Assembly: GCF_900221005.1 (NCBI RefSeq)
Contig: NZ_OBQI01000006.1
Location: 310,001 to 374,000, forward strand
Source of the DNA: Blastococcus aggregatus
Lineage (GTDB): Bacteria > Actinomycetota > Actinomycetes > Mycobacteriales > Geodermatophilaceae
Reading direction: 5' to 3'
DNA length: 64,000 nt
A program made the translations under genes and the position numbers. Every line of letters starts with the position of its first letter. The stretch's first letter is position 1. The notes beneath the pieces are model-generated. The model was not told the origin of the DNA. It saw only the letters and a list, made by a program, of their open reading frames with translations, and searched no databases. Positions 22,896-33,797 of the stretch are shown here, one piece after another.

Positions 22896-24407
22896 TCAGG
22901 CCTGCCGGGCCGCCCACCACTCGCGCAGCGCCGTCTCCGCGTCGTCCGGATCCAGCGGGCCGCGCTCGAGCCGCAGCTCCTTGAGGAAGCGCCAGGCCTG
23001 CCCGACCTCCGGGCCGGGGGGGAGCCCCAGGAGCTCCATGATCGCGTTGCCGTCCAGATCGGGCCGCACCCGCGCGAGGTCCTCGGCCGCCGACAGCTCG
23101 ACGATCCTCGCCTCGAGCGAGTCGTAGGTCTCGGCCAGCGCGGCCGCCCGGCGCCGGTTGCGGGTCGTGCAGTCCGAGCGGACCAGCTTGTGCAGCCGCG
23201 GCAGCAGGCTGCCGGCGTCGGTGACGTAGCGCCGCACCGCCGAGTCGGTCCACTCGCCGCGCCCGTACCCGTGGAAGCGCAGGTGCAGGAAGGTCAGCCG
23301 GGAGACCGCCTCGACGACGTCCTTCGGGTACTTCAGCGCCATCAGCCGCTTGCGCACCAGCTTGGCGCCCACGACCTCGTGGTGGTGGAAGGAGACCCGG
23401 CCCTTCTCCTCGTGCCGCCGGGTCGCCGGCTTGCCGATGTCGTGCAGCAGCGCGGCCAGCCGGAGCACCAGGTCGGGGGAGTCCGCGTCCGGGTCGGCCT
23501 CCTCGAGCGCGATCGCCTGGTCCAGCACGGTCAGCGAGTGGCTGTAGACGTCCTTGTGCTGGTGATGCTCGTCGATCTCCATCCGCAGCGCGGAGAGCTC
23601 CGGGAGGACGACGTCGGCCAGCCCGGTCGCCACGAAGAGCTCCAGCGCGGCCCGCGGCGATGCCTGCAGCAGCGTCTTCGACAGCTCCGCCTGCACCCGC
23701 TCGGCGGTGATCCGGCCCAGCTGCGCCGACATCGCGGTCATCGCGCGCACGACGTCGTCGTCGGGCTCGAGGCCGAGCTGCGCCACGAAGCGGACGGCGC
23801 GCAGCATGCGCAGCGGGTCGTCGGCGAACGACTCCTCGGCCGCCCCGGGGGTGCGCAGGCGACGGCGGATCAGGTCGCCCAGACCGCCGAAGGGGTCGGT
23901 GACGGTGCGGTCCGGGCCGAGCGAGACCGCCATCGCGTTGACCGTGAAGTCGCGGCGGGCCAGGTCGTCCTCGAGCGAGTCGCCCCAGGCCACCTCCGGG
24001 TTGCGGGACTCCCGGTCGTAGCGGTCCGCGCGGAAGGTCGTGATCTCCAGCCGCGATCCCCGGACGTCCGCCCCGACCGTCCCGAAGGCGATGCCGGTGT
24101 TCCACGTGGAACCGGCCCAGCCCCGCAGCAGCTCGAGCGTCTGCTCCGGACGGGCGTCGGTGGTCAGGTCGAGGTCGCCCGGGACGCCCGGGGCCCCCGA
24201 CTCGGCGGCCAGCAGCGCGTCGCGGACGGATCCGCCCACCAGGTGCACCTGGAAACCGGCCGCGGTGAAGCGCTGACCGACCTCGGCGAGCACGGGGGAG
24301 AGGTCCACCAGGTCCCGCACGGTCTGCTGCACGGCGGGCGGCACGGGCTCCGGGACGGGGCGGGGCCCACTGGTCCCGCTCGCACGACTCGGAGGTGGGA
24401 CGGACAC
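22896..24407 (-). CDS. pcnA: CCA tRNA nucleotidyltransferase / poly(A) polymerase family
   Basis: A 503-residue nucleotidyltransferase. The head domain has VHLVGGSVRDALL and DLDLTTDARPEQ with the catalytic Asp pair, RRDFTVNAMA and the DPLRMLRAVRF helix. An HD domain (RLAALLHDIGKPATR) follows. It is the RNA-adding enzyme at the mycobacterial Rv3907c position, divergent from the Nudix gene. GTG at 24407; AGAGTA at 24416-24421 gives TACTCT on the coding strand 8 nt upstream, so the mRNA is probably leaderless. It contains a perfect parS-type site at 24098-24113. Confidence 0.94.
   Translation of the reverse strand: MSVPPPSRASGTSGPRPVPEPVPPAVQQTVRDLVDLSPVLAEVGQRFTAAGFQVHLVGGSVRDALLAAESGAPGVPGDLDLTTDARPEQTLELLRGWAGSTWNTGIAFGTVGADVRGSRLEITTFRADRYDRESRNPEVAWGDSLEDDLARRDFTVNAMAVSLGPDRTVTDPFGGLGDLIRRRLRTPGAAEESFADDPLRMLRAVRFVAQLGLEPDDDVVRAMTAMSAQLGRITAERVQAELSKTLLQASPRAALELFVATGLADVVLPELSALRMEIDEHHQHKDVYSHSLTVLDQAIALEEADPDADSPDLVLRLAALLHDIGKPATRRHEEKGRVSFHHHEVVGAKLVRKRLMALKYPKDVVEAVSRLTFLHLRFHGYGRGEWTDSAVRRYVTDAGSLLPRLHKLVRSDCTTRNRRRAAALAETYDSLEARIVELSAAEDLARVRPDLDGNAIMELLGLPPGPEVGQAWRFLKELRLERGPLDPDDAETALREWWAARQA
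24098..24113. other. parS site inside pcnA
   Basis: TGTTCCACGTGGAACC contains the full GTTCCACGTGGAAC palindrome. It is the same core as the sites near parA, about 15 kb away. Confidence 0.8.
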
Positions 24408-24449
24408 GACCGACCAGAGTAGTGCGCGCACTCGCGCTACCCTCCTGGC

Positions 24450-24926
24450 ATGGCTGGGACGGGCGGACGCGGGCGCCCCGGCCGCCGGCTGCGTCGGGTC
24501 GACGAGACGTCCGCCGGGGGCCTGGTGGTCGCCGACGACGGCGTGCACGGGCCCCGTGCCGCGCTCATCGGCCGCACCGATCGGCGCGGCCGGTTGCTGT
24601 GGTCGCTGCCCAAGGGCCACATCGAGGCCGGTGAGACACCCGAGGACACCGCCGTCCGCGAGGTCGCGGAGGAGACCGGGATCATCGGCGAGGTGGTCGC
24701 GCCGCTCGGCATCATCGACTTCTGGTTCGTGGCCGACGGCCGACGCGTGCACAAGACGGTGCACCACTTCCTCCTCCGGGCGGTCGGGGGCGCGCTCTCC
24801 GACGCCGACGTCGAGGTGACCGAGGTGGCCTGGGTGCCGCTGGACGAGCTCAGCGGCCGGCTCGCCTACGCCGACGAACGCGCCCTCGTCGAGCGTGCGC
24901 CCGGACTGCTGGCCGACACCGCGTGA
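24450..24926 (+). CDS. Nudix hydrolase
   Basis: 158 residues with a full Nudix box [22 protein letters not shown] near residue 55. Like MutT4 (Rv3908) it probably hydrolyses a nucleoside diphosphate-linked substrate; the substrate cannot be read. ATG at 24450 follows TACCCT (24438-24443) by 6 nt, so it is leaderless and its promoter abuts that of pcnA. The stop shares GTGA with the start of the next gene, the first link of a Nudix-DUF6049-murJ operon. Confidence 0.93.
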   Translation: MAGTGGRGRPGRRLRRVDETSAGGLVVADDGVHGPRAALIGRTDRRGRLLWSLPKGHIEAGETPEDTAVREVAEETGIIGEVVAPLGIIDFWFVADGRRVHKTVHHFLLRAVGGALSDADVEVTEVAWVPLDELSGRLAYADERALVERAPGLLADTA

Positions 24927-27298
24927 CCCGGCCGGCCGCCGGTGGCGCCGGTGGCCGCCGTGCCGCCGCCCCCGACTCCGACCGCACCCGCTCCCGGCCC
25001 CGGGCGCTGCTGCCCGTCGTCCTCCTCCCCGTGCTGCTGACCACCGTCGGCGTCGTCGCCCCCGCCGCCGCGGCCGCTCCGCACGCCGCCGTCCCGGTCC
25101 TCGCCGCAGCACCGGCCGACGAGACCGTCGACCCCGACCGCCCGGTGCGCCTCGAGGTCAACCTGTTCGAGCCGCGCACGGTGACGCCCGGCTCGCTGAT
25201 CCGGGTCAAGGGCACGGTCGTCAACACCGGCAGCGCGGTGATCGAGGACCTCGACCTCCGGCTCCAGCGCGGGGACGTGCTGCTCAGCCGGGCGGAGCTC
25301 GCCGCGGAGGACGCCGACCCCGATCCCTCGACCAGCGTCGTGCTGCCCTTCCAGCGGCTCGCCGAGCGGCTCGAGGCCGGCGAGAGCAGCACCTTCGACT
25401 ACACCGTCGACTCCACGGAGCTGCGGCTGGAGCGGGACGGCGTCTACCCGGTGCTGCTCAACGTCAACGGCAGCATCGACGGCGACACCAGGCGCGTCGG
25501 CGAGCTCTCCACCTTCGTCGTCCAGCAGCCCCTGCAGCCCACGGCACGGACCGCCGTGGCCTGGCTGTGGCCACTCACCGAGAAGACCCACCGCACCGCC
25601 TCCGGCCGGTTCGCCGACGACGAGCTCGCGGAGTCCATCGCCGACGAGGGCCGGCTGGACCGGGCGCTCGGCGTCGTCGAGCGGCTGCCGGGCTCCTCGG
25701 ACACACCGACCCTGCCGATCACCCTGGCGATCGACCCGGCCCTGGTCGAGGAGCTGCAGATCATGGCGGCCGGCGAGTACGAGGTGCCCGGCGGACGCGG
25801 GTCGGGGACCGAGGAGGCGCGCGACTACCTCCGGCGGCTGCGCGACATGGCCGCCGCGCACCCGGTCGTCGCGCTCCCCTACGGCGACGTGGACATCGAT
25901 TCGCTGGAGACCGCCGGTCTCGGCGACGTCGTCACCCGCAGCCTGCCGGGCACACCCGCAGGGACGGCCCAGGACCCGCCCGGCACCCCGGCGGGCGCCA
26001 CCACCGACGCACCGCTGCCGCCTGCCGGGGAGTCCGGTGCGCCCGCCGACGTCCCCGTCCCGGAGGAGGGGGCCGGTGCCCGCATCCTCGCCGAGGCGCT
26101 CGACGTCGAGCCGCGCACGGACCTGGCCTGGGCCCCGGGCGGGTCGCTGCTGCCGGGCGCCCTGGAGCGGCTCCGCGGAGGCGGCATCGACCAGGTGGTC
26201 CTCGGCCCCGACGCGGTGACCACCGGGGACTCGGCGGTCGGGCTCACCGACGCCACCGCCGCGGCCGCCGTCACCGTCGGCACGGCGGGGGGCCCGATGC
26301 CCGGTCTGGTCGCCGACTCCCGGCTGACCGCGGTGGTCGGCGGCAGCCAGCTCGCTGCCGGCGGCCCCCGGCTCGCCGAGCAGCGCTACCTCGCCGAGCT
26401 CGCCGTCCTCACCAGCCAGGCGGCGCCGGACACCGAGCAGACCGTCCTGGTCACCGCGCCGCGCGACGTCGACGCCGGGCCCGAGGGCGCCGGGGCGATG
26501 ATGGCCGACACCACCTCGCAGCCCTGGCTGCGGCCCATCCCGCTCGAGTCGCTCAGCACCGGCCCGTTCACCGAGGACGGCGACCTCCTCGCGCCGGCCG
26601 ACCCGCTCCGGCTGGACACCGCCGGTCTCCTCGGCGTCACGGCGGCGAACGACGCACGGAACGATCTCGCCGGCGCCGTCGAGGGCGACGCCGCCACGGC
26701 GCTGCAGGCCTTCGACGCCGCCACCGCCCGCGCCACCTCGGTGGCCTGGTGGGACGACCCGACCGGGTTCCGCGACGCCGCCGCGGACCTGACCGCCACG
26801 ATGCAGCGGATGCGCGGGCAGGTGACGCTGCTGGCGCCCGCCGACGGCACCTACACGCTGGCCTCCAGCGACGCCCCGCTCGTGCTCACCGTCCGCAACG
26901 ACCTCCCCTTCGCGGTGCGGGTGCTCCCCGAGGTCCGGGCGCGGGGCAACCGGGCGCTGTCGATCGGCGACATCGGCGTCCGGGTGCTCGCACCGGGCGA
27001 GCGGGCGGTGCTCCAGGTGCCCACCTCGCTGGGGCAGTCCGGCGGGTTCGCCGTCACCGCCACCCTCACCACCCCCGGCGGCAGCCCGCTGGGCGAGCGC
27101 GTCCAGTTGCAGGTGCGCAGCACCGCCTACGGACCGATCTCGCTGATCATCACCTTCGGGGCGGCGTCCCTGCTGGGGCTGCTGTTCCTCCGCCGCCTGG
27201 TGCGCTTCGTGCTGCGCCGCCGCGCCCGCACCGGCGGTGCCGACGACGCAGGCGTGTCGCTGGGCCCCGACGGCACGCCGACGCGGAGCCCGGTGTGA
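24923..27298 (+). CDS. DUF6049 family membrane protein
   Basis: 791 residues. An N-terminal signal/anchor ([20 protein letters not shown]), a large extracytoplasmic part, and a C-terminal membrane helix ([20 protein letters not shown]) followed by a basic tail. The external part begins with a beta-rich domain ([20 protein letters not shown]) and includes an alpha/beta middle resembling glycosyl-hydrolase-like scaffolds. It matches Rv3909, always next to MurJ; function unknown, presumably with lipid II export or wall assembly. GTG start overlaps the Nudix stop by 4 nt and its own stop overlaps murJ by 4 nt. Confidence 0.88.
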   Translation: MTRPAAGGAGGRRAAAPDSDRTRSRPRALLPVVLLPVLLTTVGVVAPAAAAAPHAAVPVLAAAPADETVDPDRPVRLEVNLFEPRTVTPGSLIRVKGTVVNTGSAVIEDLDLRLQRGDVLLSRAELAAEDADPDPSTSVVLPFQRLAERLEAGESSTFDYTVDSTELRLERDGVYPVLLNVNGSIDGDTRRVGELSTFVVQQPLQPTARTAVAWLWPLTEKTHRTASGRFADDELAESIADEGRLDRALGVVERLPGSSDTPTLPITLAIDPALVEELQIMAAGEYEVPGGRGSGTEEARDYLRRLRDMAAAHPVVALPYGDVDIDSLETAGLGDVVTRSLPGTPAGTAQDPPGTPAGATTDAPLPPAGESGAPADVPVPEEGAGARILAEALDVEPRTDLAWAPGGSLLPGALERLRGGGIDQVVLGPDAVTTGDSAVGLTDATAAAAVTVGTAGGPMPGLVADSRLTAVVGGSQLAAGGPRLAEQRYLAELAVLTSQAAPDTEQTVLVTAPRDVDAGPEGAGAMMADTTSQPWLRPIPLESLSTGPFTEDGDLLAPADPLRLDTAGLLGVTAANDARNDLAGAVEGDAATALQAFDAATARATSVAWWDDPTGFRDAAADLTATMQRMRGQVTLLAPADGTYTLASSDAPLVLTVRNDLPFAVRVLPEVRARGNRALSIGDIGVRVLAPGERAVLQVPTSLGQSGGFAVTATLTTPGGSPLGERVQLQVRSTAYGPISLIITFGAASLLGLLFLRRLVRFVLRRRARTGGADDAGVSLGPDGTPTRSPV

Positions 27299-29271
27299 GC
27301 ACGCCGCCCGACGACGAGCAGGCGGCCCTCGAGCGACCCCGGCCGCCGGCCGGCCGGCCGCTGCCGCCCGCGCCGTACCGGGCCACCCCGCCGGAGGGTG
27401 CCCCCTTCGCCGCGCCCGACGACGGCCGCCTCCCGCTGCCTCCGGTGCCCCCGCCGGTGCGGCGCGGCTCGCCCCCGGCACAGCAGGGCCGGCTCCGGAC
27501 CGACCGGGCGGCCGGACCCGTGCCGCCGCTGCCGCCGCTGCGGCACCGCTGGGTGCCTGCCGCGGACGAGACCCAGGTCTTCCCGATGCCGGTGCTGCCG
27601 CCGGTGCCGCGCACCGCGCACGACACCGACGACGACGTCGAGCAGCGCGAGGGCGCTCCCGGCGCCAGCCGGGGCATCCTGCGCGCGGCGGGCACCATGG
27701 CCGTGGCGACGCTCGTCTCCCGTGTCACCGGCCTGGCCCGCACGATGGTGCTCACCGCCGCGCTGGGCATCGGCCTCGTGGGCGACGCCTACAACACCGC
27801 CAACACCCTGCCCAACATCGTCTACGAGCTGCTGCTCGGCGGGGTGCTGACCTCGGTCGTCGTCCCGCTGCTGGTGCACGCCCAGGAGCGCGACCGGGAC
27901 GGCGGCGCCGCCTACGCCCAGCGGCTGGCCACCATCGCCACGGTCGGGCTGGTGTTCGTCACCGCGCTCGCGGTGCTGGCCGCACCCCTGCTCACCGCGC
28001 TGTACGGCATCAGCGACGACCCCGGGCAGGTCCGGCTGGCCAACTGGCTGGCCCGCATCCTGTTGCTGGAGATCGTCTTCTACGGCCTGGGCGCCCTGGC
28101 CCAGGCGATCCTCAACTCGCGGGGGGTCTTCGGGCCGCCCGCGTGGGCGCCCGTGCTCAACAACCTCGTGGTCATCGCCACCGGTGGGCTGCTCATCGCC
28201 GCGACCGGGCCCGGCGCGCTGACGCCGGTGACCATCACCACCGGGCAGGTGTGGCTGCTGGGCATCGGCACGACGCTCGGCATCGCCGTCCAGGCGCTGG
28301 TGCTGCTGCCGCTGCTCTCCCGGGCCGGCGTGCCGCTGCGTCCGCGCTGGGGGCTGCGCAACACCGGGCTCAAGGAGGCCGGCACGCTCGGCCTGTGGGT
28401 CATCGCCTACGTGGCGATCAGCCAGATCGGCGTCGTCGTCGCCATGCGGGTGGCCAACGCCGCCGGGCGCGAGGACGGCCTGGGGTCCTACGGCTTCGCC
28501 AACGCCAGCCTGCTGTTCCAGATGCCCTACGGGATCATCGGCGTCGCGCTGCTGACCGCCCTCGTGCCGCGGATGAGCCGGGCGGCGTCGCGGCACGACG
28601 TCCCGGGCGTGGTCTCCGACCTCTCCCTCGGCACCCGCCTCTCCGCGCTGGGCCTGCTGCCGGTGACGGCGCTGCTGACCGTGCTCGGCCCGGCCCTGGG
28701 CGTCGTCGCCTTCGCCCGCGGCAACACCTCCGTCGACGACGCCGCCGCGATCGGGACCGCCCTGGCGATCGGCGCCTTCGGGCTGCTGCCGATGGCGGTC
28801 ACCCTGCTCCAGCTCCGGGTGTTCTACGCGATGAAGGACGCCCGCACGCCGACGCTGATCCAGCTCGGCATGGTCGCCGTCCGGGTGCCCCTGCTGCTGC
28901 TGGTCCCCGCGGTCGTGGGCCCCGAGCACGTGGTCGCCGGGCTCATGCTGGCCACGAGCATCACGTACCTGGCCGGCTGGGTCCTCGGCGACCTCGCGCT
29001 GCGCCGGCGGCTCGGTGCGCTGCGCACCCGGGAGACCCTCGTCCAGGTCGCCCGGGTGGCCGCGGCGTCGCTGGCCGCGGGCCTCCTCGGGCAGCTTGTC
29101 CTGATCGTGACCGATGACCTGCTCGGATCGTCGACCGCAGGGTCGCTCGGCCGCGTGCTGGTCGGTACCGTGGTCATCGGCGCCGCAGCTCTCGCAGGTC
29201 TCGTGGTCGCCCGCGTACCGGAGATCCGCGAACCCCTGGCAGCCGTCAGGGCGCGCGTCCGGCGCGGATGA
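27295..29271 (+). CDS. murJ: Lipid II flippase MurJ
   Basis: 658 residues. A Pro-rich cytoplasmic head of about 125 residues precedes fourteen-helix MurJ/MviN sequence: LVSRVTGLARTMVLTAALG, GDAYNTANTLPNIVYELLLG and VLTSVVVPLLV are diagnostic. It flips lipid II across the membrane for peptidoglycan synthesis. GTG at 27295 shares GTGA with the DUF6049 stop. In M. tuberculosis the flippase is fused to a pseudokinase and external domain; here MurJ ends with VRARVRRG and the pseudokinase is a separate gene 76 bp on. Confidence 0.95.
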   Translation: MSTPPDDEQAALERPRPPAGRPLPPAPYRATPPEGAPFAAPDDGRLPLPPVPPPVRRGSPPAQQGRLRTDRAAGPVPPLPPLRHRWVPAADETQVFPMPVLPPVPRTAHDTDDDVEQREGAPGASRGILRAAGTMAVATLVSRVTGLARTMVLTAALGIGLVGDAYNTANTLPNIVYELLLGGVLTSVVVPLLVHAQERDRDGGAAYAQRLATIATVGLVFVTALAVLAAPLLTALYGISDDPGQVRLANWLARILLLEIVFYGLGALAQAILNSRGVFGPPAWAPVLNNLVVIATGGLLIAATGPGALTPVTITTGQVWLLGIGTTLGIAVQALVLLPLLSRAGVPLRPRWGLRNTGLKEAGTLGLWVIAYVAISQIGVVVAMRVANAAGREDGLGSYGFANASLLFQMPYGIIGVALLTALVPRMSRAASRHDVPGVVSDLSLGTRLSALGLLPVTALLTVLGPALGVVAFARGNTSVDDAAAIGTALAIGAFGLLPMAVTLLQLRVFYAMKDARTPTLIQLGMVAVRVPLLLLVPAVVGPEHVVAGLMLATSITYLAGWVLGDLALRRRLGALRTRETLVQVARVAAASLAAGLLGQLVLIVTDDLLGSSTAGSLGRVLVGTVVIGAAALAGLVVARVPEIREPLAAVRARVRRG

Positions 29272-29347
29272 CCGCCTCTCCTCGCAGGAAGCGGCGCCGA
29301 TGCCGGTGCAGTCGCACCGTCCGCCGGAGCAAGGCAGGAGGTCGACA

Positions 29348-30997
29348 GTGTCGATGACGTCCACGGTCACCGGCCTCCCGGAGCGCTACCGGCCACTGGA
29401 TCAGGTCGGGCCCGACGAGCAGACCGAGACCGGCGTCATCCAGACCTGGCGGGCCAAGGACCGGATCCTCAACCGCGACGTCGCCGTCCGCGTGCACACC
29501 CCCGCCGGCCCGGCCGCGCACGCGTGGATCACCCGTGCCCTCACCGCCGGCGGGCTGGCCACCCCCGCCCTCGCGATGGTCTACGACGCCTCCGAGGGCA
29601 GCGGCGATCCGCAGTCCCCCGGCGGGGCCGCCTACGTCGTCAACGAGTGGATCGACGGCGTCCCGCTGTCCGAGCGGCTGGCCGAGGGGCCGCTCCCGGA
29701 GCGGGAGGTGCGCACCGTGCTGCGCCGCCTCGCCGACGGCGTCGCCGAGGCGCACCGCGTCGGCCTGGCCGTCGGGGGGCTCACCCCCGAGAACGTGGTG
29801 CTGCGGCCCAACGGCCTGGTGGGTCTGCGCGGCGTGCCGGCCGCCAGCGGCACGATCGACGGCGACGTCGCGGCCCTGGGCGCACTGCTCGAGGTCTGCC
29901 TGACCGGCCTGCGCCCCGGCGAGGCCGAGCCCCGCCCGCTGCACGGCCCCTCCGACCTGGTGGCGCTGGCGCGACGGGCCCGGTCCACCGATCCCGGCCA
30001 CGCGCTGTCCAGCGTCGCGGCCATGGCGGCGATCCTCGCCGAGCGGCCGCGCAGCCGGCCCGCCACCAGCGGCACCCGCGGGGACCGGTCCGAGCACCCG
30101 CGCGCCGAGCCGCCCGTCCGCCAGGACCCGGGCACCCTCCCGCCGGTCCCGTCCCTGCGCCCGGCCGGCTCCGGCGACACCGTCGTGGCACCGGTCGCGT
30201 TCGGCGGCGACACCGTCGACGCCCGCTCGGTCGCCCCCGCCGGGGGGCCCTACGCCGCCGGCCGACGGCCCGAGCAGGCCGACGACTTCGCGTTCGCGTC
30301 GCTGCCCGGTGACCTCTACACCGGCCCACCCACCGGCTCCACCGGTCCGGACGACGAGGAGGACGGCGCGCGCCGGCACCGGCTGCTCGTCGTCGGCCTG
30401 CCCCTGCTGGCGCTGCTCGTGGTGATCGGGCTGGCCTGGTGGGTCGGTACGAGCGTGCTGTCGGTCGCCGGCTCCGTCGACGAGGGCTCCACGCCGTCGA
30501 TCAGCGTGCCCACCGCCGGCGCCTCCGGTGAGGACGACGCCCCGGCCGGGCCCTCGACGACGATCCAGGGCGCCGAGGTCTTCGACCCCGAGGGCGACGG
30601 CCAGCCCGAGAACGACGGCGACGTCCCGCTGACCTTCGACGGCGACCCGACCACGACCTGGTCCACCGTCACCTACCGGGGTTCGGCCACGTTCGGCAAC
30701 CTCAAGTCCGGCCTGGGCATCGTCTACGACCTCGGCGACTCGCAGTCCCTCGCCGGCGTGACGGTCAGCACGCCCCGGCCCGGCGCGACCGTCGAGATCC
30801 GCACGGCCGACTCCCCGGCCGGCGACCTGGGCGGCTTCGACCCCGCGGCCTCCGGCACCCTCGAGGAGACCACCGACCTGCGCTTCGACGAGCCGGTCGA
30901 GGCCCGCTACGTCCTGCTCTGGATCACCGAACTGGTCGAGGACGGCGACGGCTTCGTCGGGGAGATCGGCGAGGTCACCGTCCAGGCCGCGGGCTGA
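29348..30997 (+). CDS. Membrane pseudokinase with discoidin-like external domain
   Basis: 549 residues. The cytoplasmic part is a Ser/Thr-kinase fold without catalytic motifs: [14 protein letters not shown] stands where HRDLKPEN is expected and no DFG follows. A linker and one membrane span ([21 protein letters not shown], near residue 345) lead to an external beta domain ([35 protein letters not shown]) like discoidin/F5-8C folds. This equals the C-terminal part of mycobacterial MviN, whose phosphorylated pseudokinase recruits FhaA and restrains MurJ. GTG at 29348 has AGGAGG 6 nt upstream. The regulatory role is inferred from the homologous fusion. Confidence 0.88.
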   Translation: MSMTSTVTGLPERYRPLDQVGPDEQTETGVIQTWRAKDRILNRDVAVRVHTPAGPAAHAWITRALTAGGLATPALAMVYDASEGSGDPQSPGGAAYVVNEWIDGVPLSERLAEGPLPEREVRTVLRRLADGVAEAHRVGLAVGGLTPENVVLRPNGLVGLRGVPAASGTIDGDVAALGALLEVCLTGLRPGEAEPRPLHGPSDLVALARRARSTDPGHALSSVAAMAAILAERPRSRPATSGTRGDRSEHPRAEPPVRQDPGTLPPVPSLRPAGSGDTVVAPVAFGGDTVDARSVAPAGGPYAAGRRPEQADDFAFASLPGDLYTGPPTGSTGPDDEEDGARRHRLLVVGLPLLALLVVIGLAWWVGTSVLSVAGSVDEGSTPSISVPTAGASGEDDAPAGPSTTIQGAEVFDPEGDGQPENDGDVPLTFDGDPTTTWSTVTYRGSATFGNLKSGLGIVYDLGDSQSLAGVTVSTPRPGATVEIRTADSPAGDLGGFDPAASGTLEETTDLRFDEPVEARYVLLWITELVEDGDGFVGEIGEVTVQAAG

Positions 30998-31041
30998 CCC
31001 GTCGGGGGCAGGCCCGGAATGCCGGACCTACGATTCCGGTT

Positions 31042-32061
31042 GTGCCGCCTGTGAGTGACTCCCCGACCCCCGGTCCCGCCGTGACGACGGAGGAGATCGT
31101 GAACCCCGTGATCCCCCCGGCCGAGCACGACGGCATCCGCGACCTGATCATCATCGGCTCCGGCCCCGCGGGCTACACCGCGGCCACCTACGCCGCGCGC
31201 GCGAACCTGCACCCGCTGGTCTTCGAGGGCTCCCAGTTCGGTGGCGCGTTGATGACGACCACCGAGGTGGAGAACTTCCCCGGCTTCCCGGCCGGCATCC
31301 AGGGCCCCCAGCTCATGGACGACATGCGCACGCAGGCCGAGAAGTTCGGCGCCGAGCTGGTGCCGCGCGACGTGACCGAGGTCGACCTGACCGCGGAGCC
31401 GAAGATCGTGAAGGTCGGCGACGAGGTGCACCGCGCGCACGCGGTCATCGTCGCCACCGGCTCCAAGTACCGGTACCTGGGTCTGGAGAACGAGGAGCGC
31501 CTGCTCGGCCGCGGCGTCTCCGCCTGCGCCACCTGCGACGGCTTCTTCTTCCGCGACCAGGACATCGCCGTCGTCGGCGGCGGTGACTCGGCGATGGAGG
31601 AGGCCACCTTCCTCACCCGCTTCGCCAAGAGCGTCACCGTCGTCCACCGGCGGGAGGAGCTGCGCGCCTCCAAGATCATGCAGAAGCGCGCCCAGGACAA
31701 CGAGAAGATCCGCTGGGCGCTCGGCAAGCAGGTCACCGAGGTGCACGGCGACAGCACCGTCTCCGGCGTGGAGCTGACCGACGCCACCACCGGCGCCACC
31801 GAGACGCTCCCGGTGAGCGGGCTGTTCGTGGCCATCGGCCACGACCCCCGCACCGAGCTGTTCGTCGGCCAGCTCAAGCTGGACGACGAGGGCTACGTGC
31901 AGGTCGAGCACCCGACCACCCGCACGAACATCGACGGCGTCTTCGCGTGCGGCGACGTCGTGGACCACATCTACCGGCAGGCCATCACCTCGGCCGGCAC
32001 CGGTGCCGCCGCCGCGATCGACGCCGAGCGCTGGCTCGCCGACACCTTCGACGAGCGCTGA
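31042..32061 (+). CDS. trxB: Thioredoxin-disulfide reductase
   Basis: A 339-residue FAD enzyme that reduces thioredoxin with NADPH. FAD motif [19 protein letters not shown] near residue 36, redox pair CATC in [16 protein letters not shown] motif [12 protein letters not shown] and [15 protein letters not shown] are complete. GTG at 31042 follows TACGAT (31029-31034) by 7 nt, a leaderless pattern. The N-terminal 35 residues are an extension. The trxA gene follows after 85 bp, and the pair sits beside murJ as in mycobacteria. Confidence 0.97.
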   Translation: MPPVSDSPTPGPAVTTEEIVNPVIPPAEHDGIRDLIIIGSGPAGYTAATYAARANLHPLVFEGSQFGGALMTTTEVENFPGFPAGIQGPQLMDDMRTQAEKFGAELVPRDVTEVDLTAEPKIVKVGDEVHRAHAVIVATGSKYRYLGLENEERLLGRGVSACATCDGFFFRDQDIAVVGGGDSAMEEATFLTRFAKSVTVVHRREELRASKIMQKRAQDNEKIRWALGKQVTEVHGDSTVSGVELTDATTGATETLPVSGLFVAIGHDPRTELFVGQLKLDDEGYVQVEHPTTRTNIDGVFACGDVVDHIYRQAITSAGTGAAAAIDAERWLADTFDER

Positions 32062-32146
32062 CCGCCCGCCACCCGGGCATAGAACGACCGTCCCGCGGGT
32101 TCTCCCCGCAGGACTTCGAGCAAGTGGACGAGAGGGAGAACGACCG

Positions 32147-32473
32147 ATGGCAGGCAACACCGTGACGGTCACCGACACCAGCTTCGCCACCGACGTGCTG
32201 GGCAGCGACAAGCCCGTGCTCGTGGACTTCTGGGCGGAGTGGTGCGGCCCCTGCAAGATGGTCGCCCCCGTGCTGGAGGAGATCGCCGCCGAGCACGGCG
32301 ACAAGCTGACGATCGCCAAGCTGAACATCGACGAGAACCCGCAGATCGCCCGCGACTACCAGGTCATGTCGATCCCGACGATGACGGTGTTCCAGGGTGG
32401 CAAGCCGGTGAAGAGCATCATCGGTGCCAAGCCCAAGGGCGCGATCCTGAACGACCTCGCCGACTACATCTGA
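32147..32473 (+). CDS. trxA: Thioredoxin
   Basis: 108 residues with active site WCGPC in DFWAEWCGPCKMVAP and the cis-Pro segment SIPTMTVFQGG. It is the general disulfide reductant kept reduced by the preceding TrxB. GAGAGGGAGAACGACCG provides a ribosome site before the ATG at 32147. A strong hairpin ends the operon. Confidence 0.97.
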   Translation: MAGNTVTVTDTSFATDVLGSDKPVLVDFWAEWCGPCKMVAPVLEEIAAEHGDKLTIAKLNIDENPQIARDYQVMSIPTMTVFQGGKPVKSIIGAKPKGAILNDLADYI

Positions 32474-32514
32474 GCAGCACCCCCTGCCGCGCAGGGGCGC
32501 CACACAGCGTGATC

Positions 32515-32550
32515 ACGGGTCCACCTGTCCACCCGGACAGGTGGACCCGT
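32515..32550 (+). terminator. Terminator after trxA
   Basis: Perfect 16-bp stem (arms 32515-32530 and 32535-32550, loop ACCC), 41 bp past the trxA stop. Confidence 0.88.
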
Positions 32551-32609
32551 CGTCGTTCCGGGTACCCCGTGAGGCCGGGACGGGGGTCGGGGACGACAAT
32601 CAGGACACG

Positions 32610-33797
32610 ATGGGAGCCAACACCGGTATGCAGATCCTGAGGCTCGGCGATCGCGGGCCCGCGGTCGCGGACGTGCAGACCGCCCTCCGCAGTCTGGGGC
32701 TGCTCCCCGACGTCGACGGCAGCGCCGCGCCCCGCCCACTGCAGGCGATGGCCACGCTCCCCGACATCGCGCTGGACGCCGCGGTCTTCGACGACGCCAC
32801 CGAGCTGGCGGTGCGGCACTTCCAGCAGAACCGCGGGCTGTCCGTCGACGGGCGGGTCGGCGAGGAGACCTACCGGGCGCTGAACGAGGCCCGCTGGTCG
32901 CTGGGGGACAGGCTGCTGCGCTACGACCCCGAGCGTGCCGTCCGCGGGGACGACGTCATCAACCTGCAGGAGCGGCTGCACGAGCTCGGCTACGACGCCG
33001 GCCCGGTGGACGGCGTCTTCGGTGCCGACACCGAGACGGGGCTGCGCGCCTTCCAGCGCGACTACGGGCTCACCTCCGACGGCACCTGCGGCCCGGCCAC
33101 GCTGCGCGCGCTGCGCCAGCTCGGCCGCAAGGTCACCGGGGGCCGGCCCCAGCTGCTGCGGCAGAGCGCCTCGTTCGTCGACAGCGGCCCGCACCTGATC
33201 CGACGGCGGATCGTCGTCGACCCCGGCCACGGCGGCACCGACCTCGGCCACGTGCACGGCGAGACCACCGAGGCCGACCTGGTCTTCGACCTCGCCTCGC
33301 GCATCGAGGGCCGGCTCGCGGCCGCCGGGGCGACGGTCTACCTCACCCGGGGCCGCGAACAGAACCCGACCGCGGCCGAGCGCACGGCCTTCGCCAACGC
33401 CGCCCGCGCCGACCTCTTCCTGTCCCTGCACGTGGACGCGCACGCGTCCGAGCACGCCCGCGGGGTCGCCAGCTTCTACTACGGCACCGGCTCCGGGGCG
33501 TCGTCCACCGTCGGCGAGCAGTTCGCCAACCTCGCGCGGCGGGAGGTGGTGGCCCGCACCGGCCTGCTCGACCTCGAGTCGCACGCCAAGACCTGGGATC
33601 TGCTGCGCATGAGCCGGATGCCGGCCGTGCGCCTGGACGTCGGCTACCTGTCGCACCCGGTGGACCGGCTGCTGCTGCTCGACGCCCGCGTGCGCGGCTC
33701 GATCGCGCAGGGCGTGCTCGCCGCCGTGCAGCGGTTGTTCCTGCCTGCCGAGGCCGACCCCCCGACCGGAACCTTCGTACTGCCGAGCGGCGTCTAG
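32610..33797 (+). CDS. cwlM: CwlM-like N-acetylmuramoyl-L-alanine amidase family protein
   Basis: 395 residues. Two peptidoglycan-binding domains (FQQNRGLSVDGRVGEETYRAL and AFQRDYGLTSDGTCGPATL) precede an amidase_3 domain with zinc-site sequence VVDPGHGGTDLG, a Glu in TEADLVFDLA and LHVDAHAS. The catalytic-position Glu of the usual VEVGF motif is Asp here (RLDVGYLSHP). In mycobacteria CwlM is a cytoplasmic regulator that activates MurA rather than a lytic enzyme, and there is no signal peptide here either, so a regulatory role is likely. ATG at 32610 chosen for length; upstream in-frame codons are possible. Confidence 0.85.
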   Translation: MGANTGMQILRLGDRGPAVADVQTALRSLGLLPDVDGSAAPRPLQAMATLPDIALDAAVFDDATELAVRHFQQNRGLSVDGRVGEETYRALNEARWSLGDRLLRYDPERAVRGDDVINLQERLHELGYDAGPVDGVFGADTETGLRAFQRDYGLTSDGTCGPATLRALRQLGRKVTGGRPQLLRQSASFVDSGPHLIRRRIVVDPGHGGTDLGHVHGETTEADLVFDLASRIEGRLAAAGATVYLTRGREQNPTAAERTAFANAARADLFLSLHVDAHASEHARGVASFYYGTGSGASSTVGEQFANLARREVVARTGLLDLESHAKTWDLLRMSRMPAVRLDVGYLSHPVDRLLLLDARVRGSIAQGVLAAVQRLFLPAEADPPTGTFVLPSGV

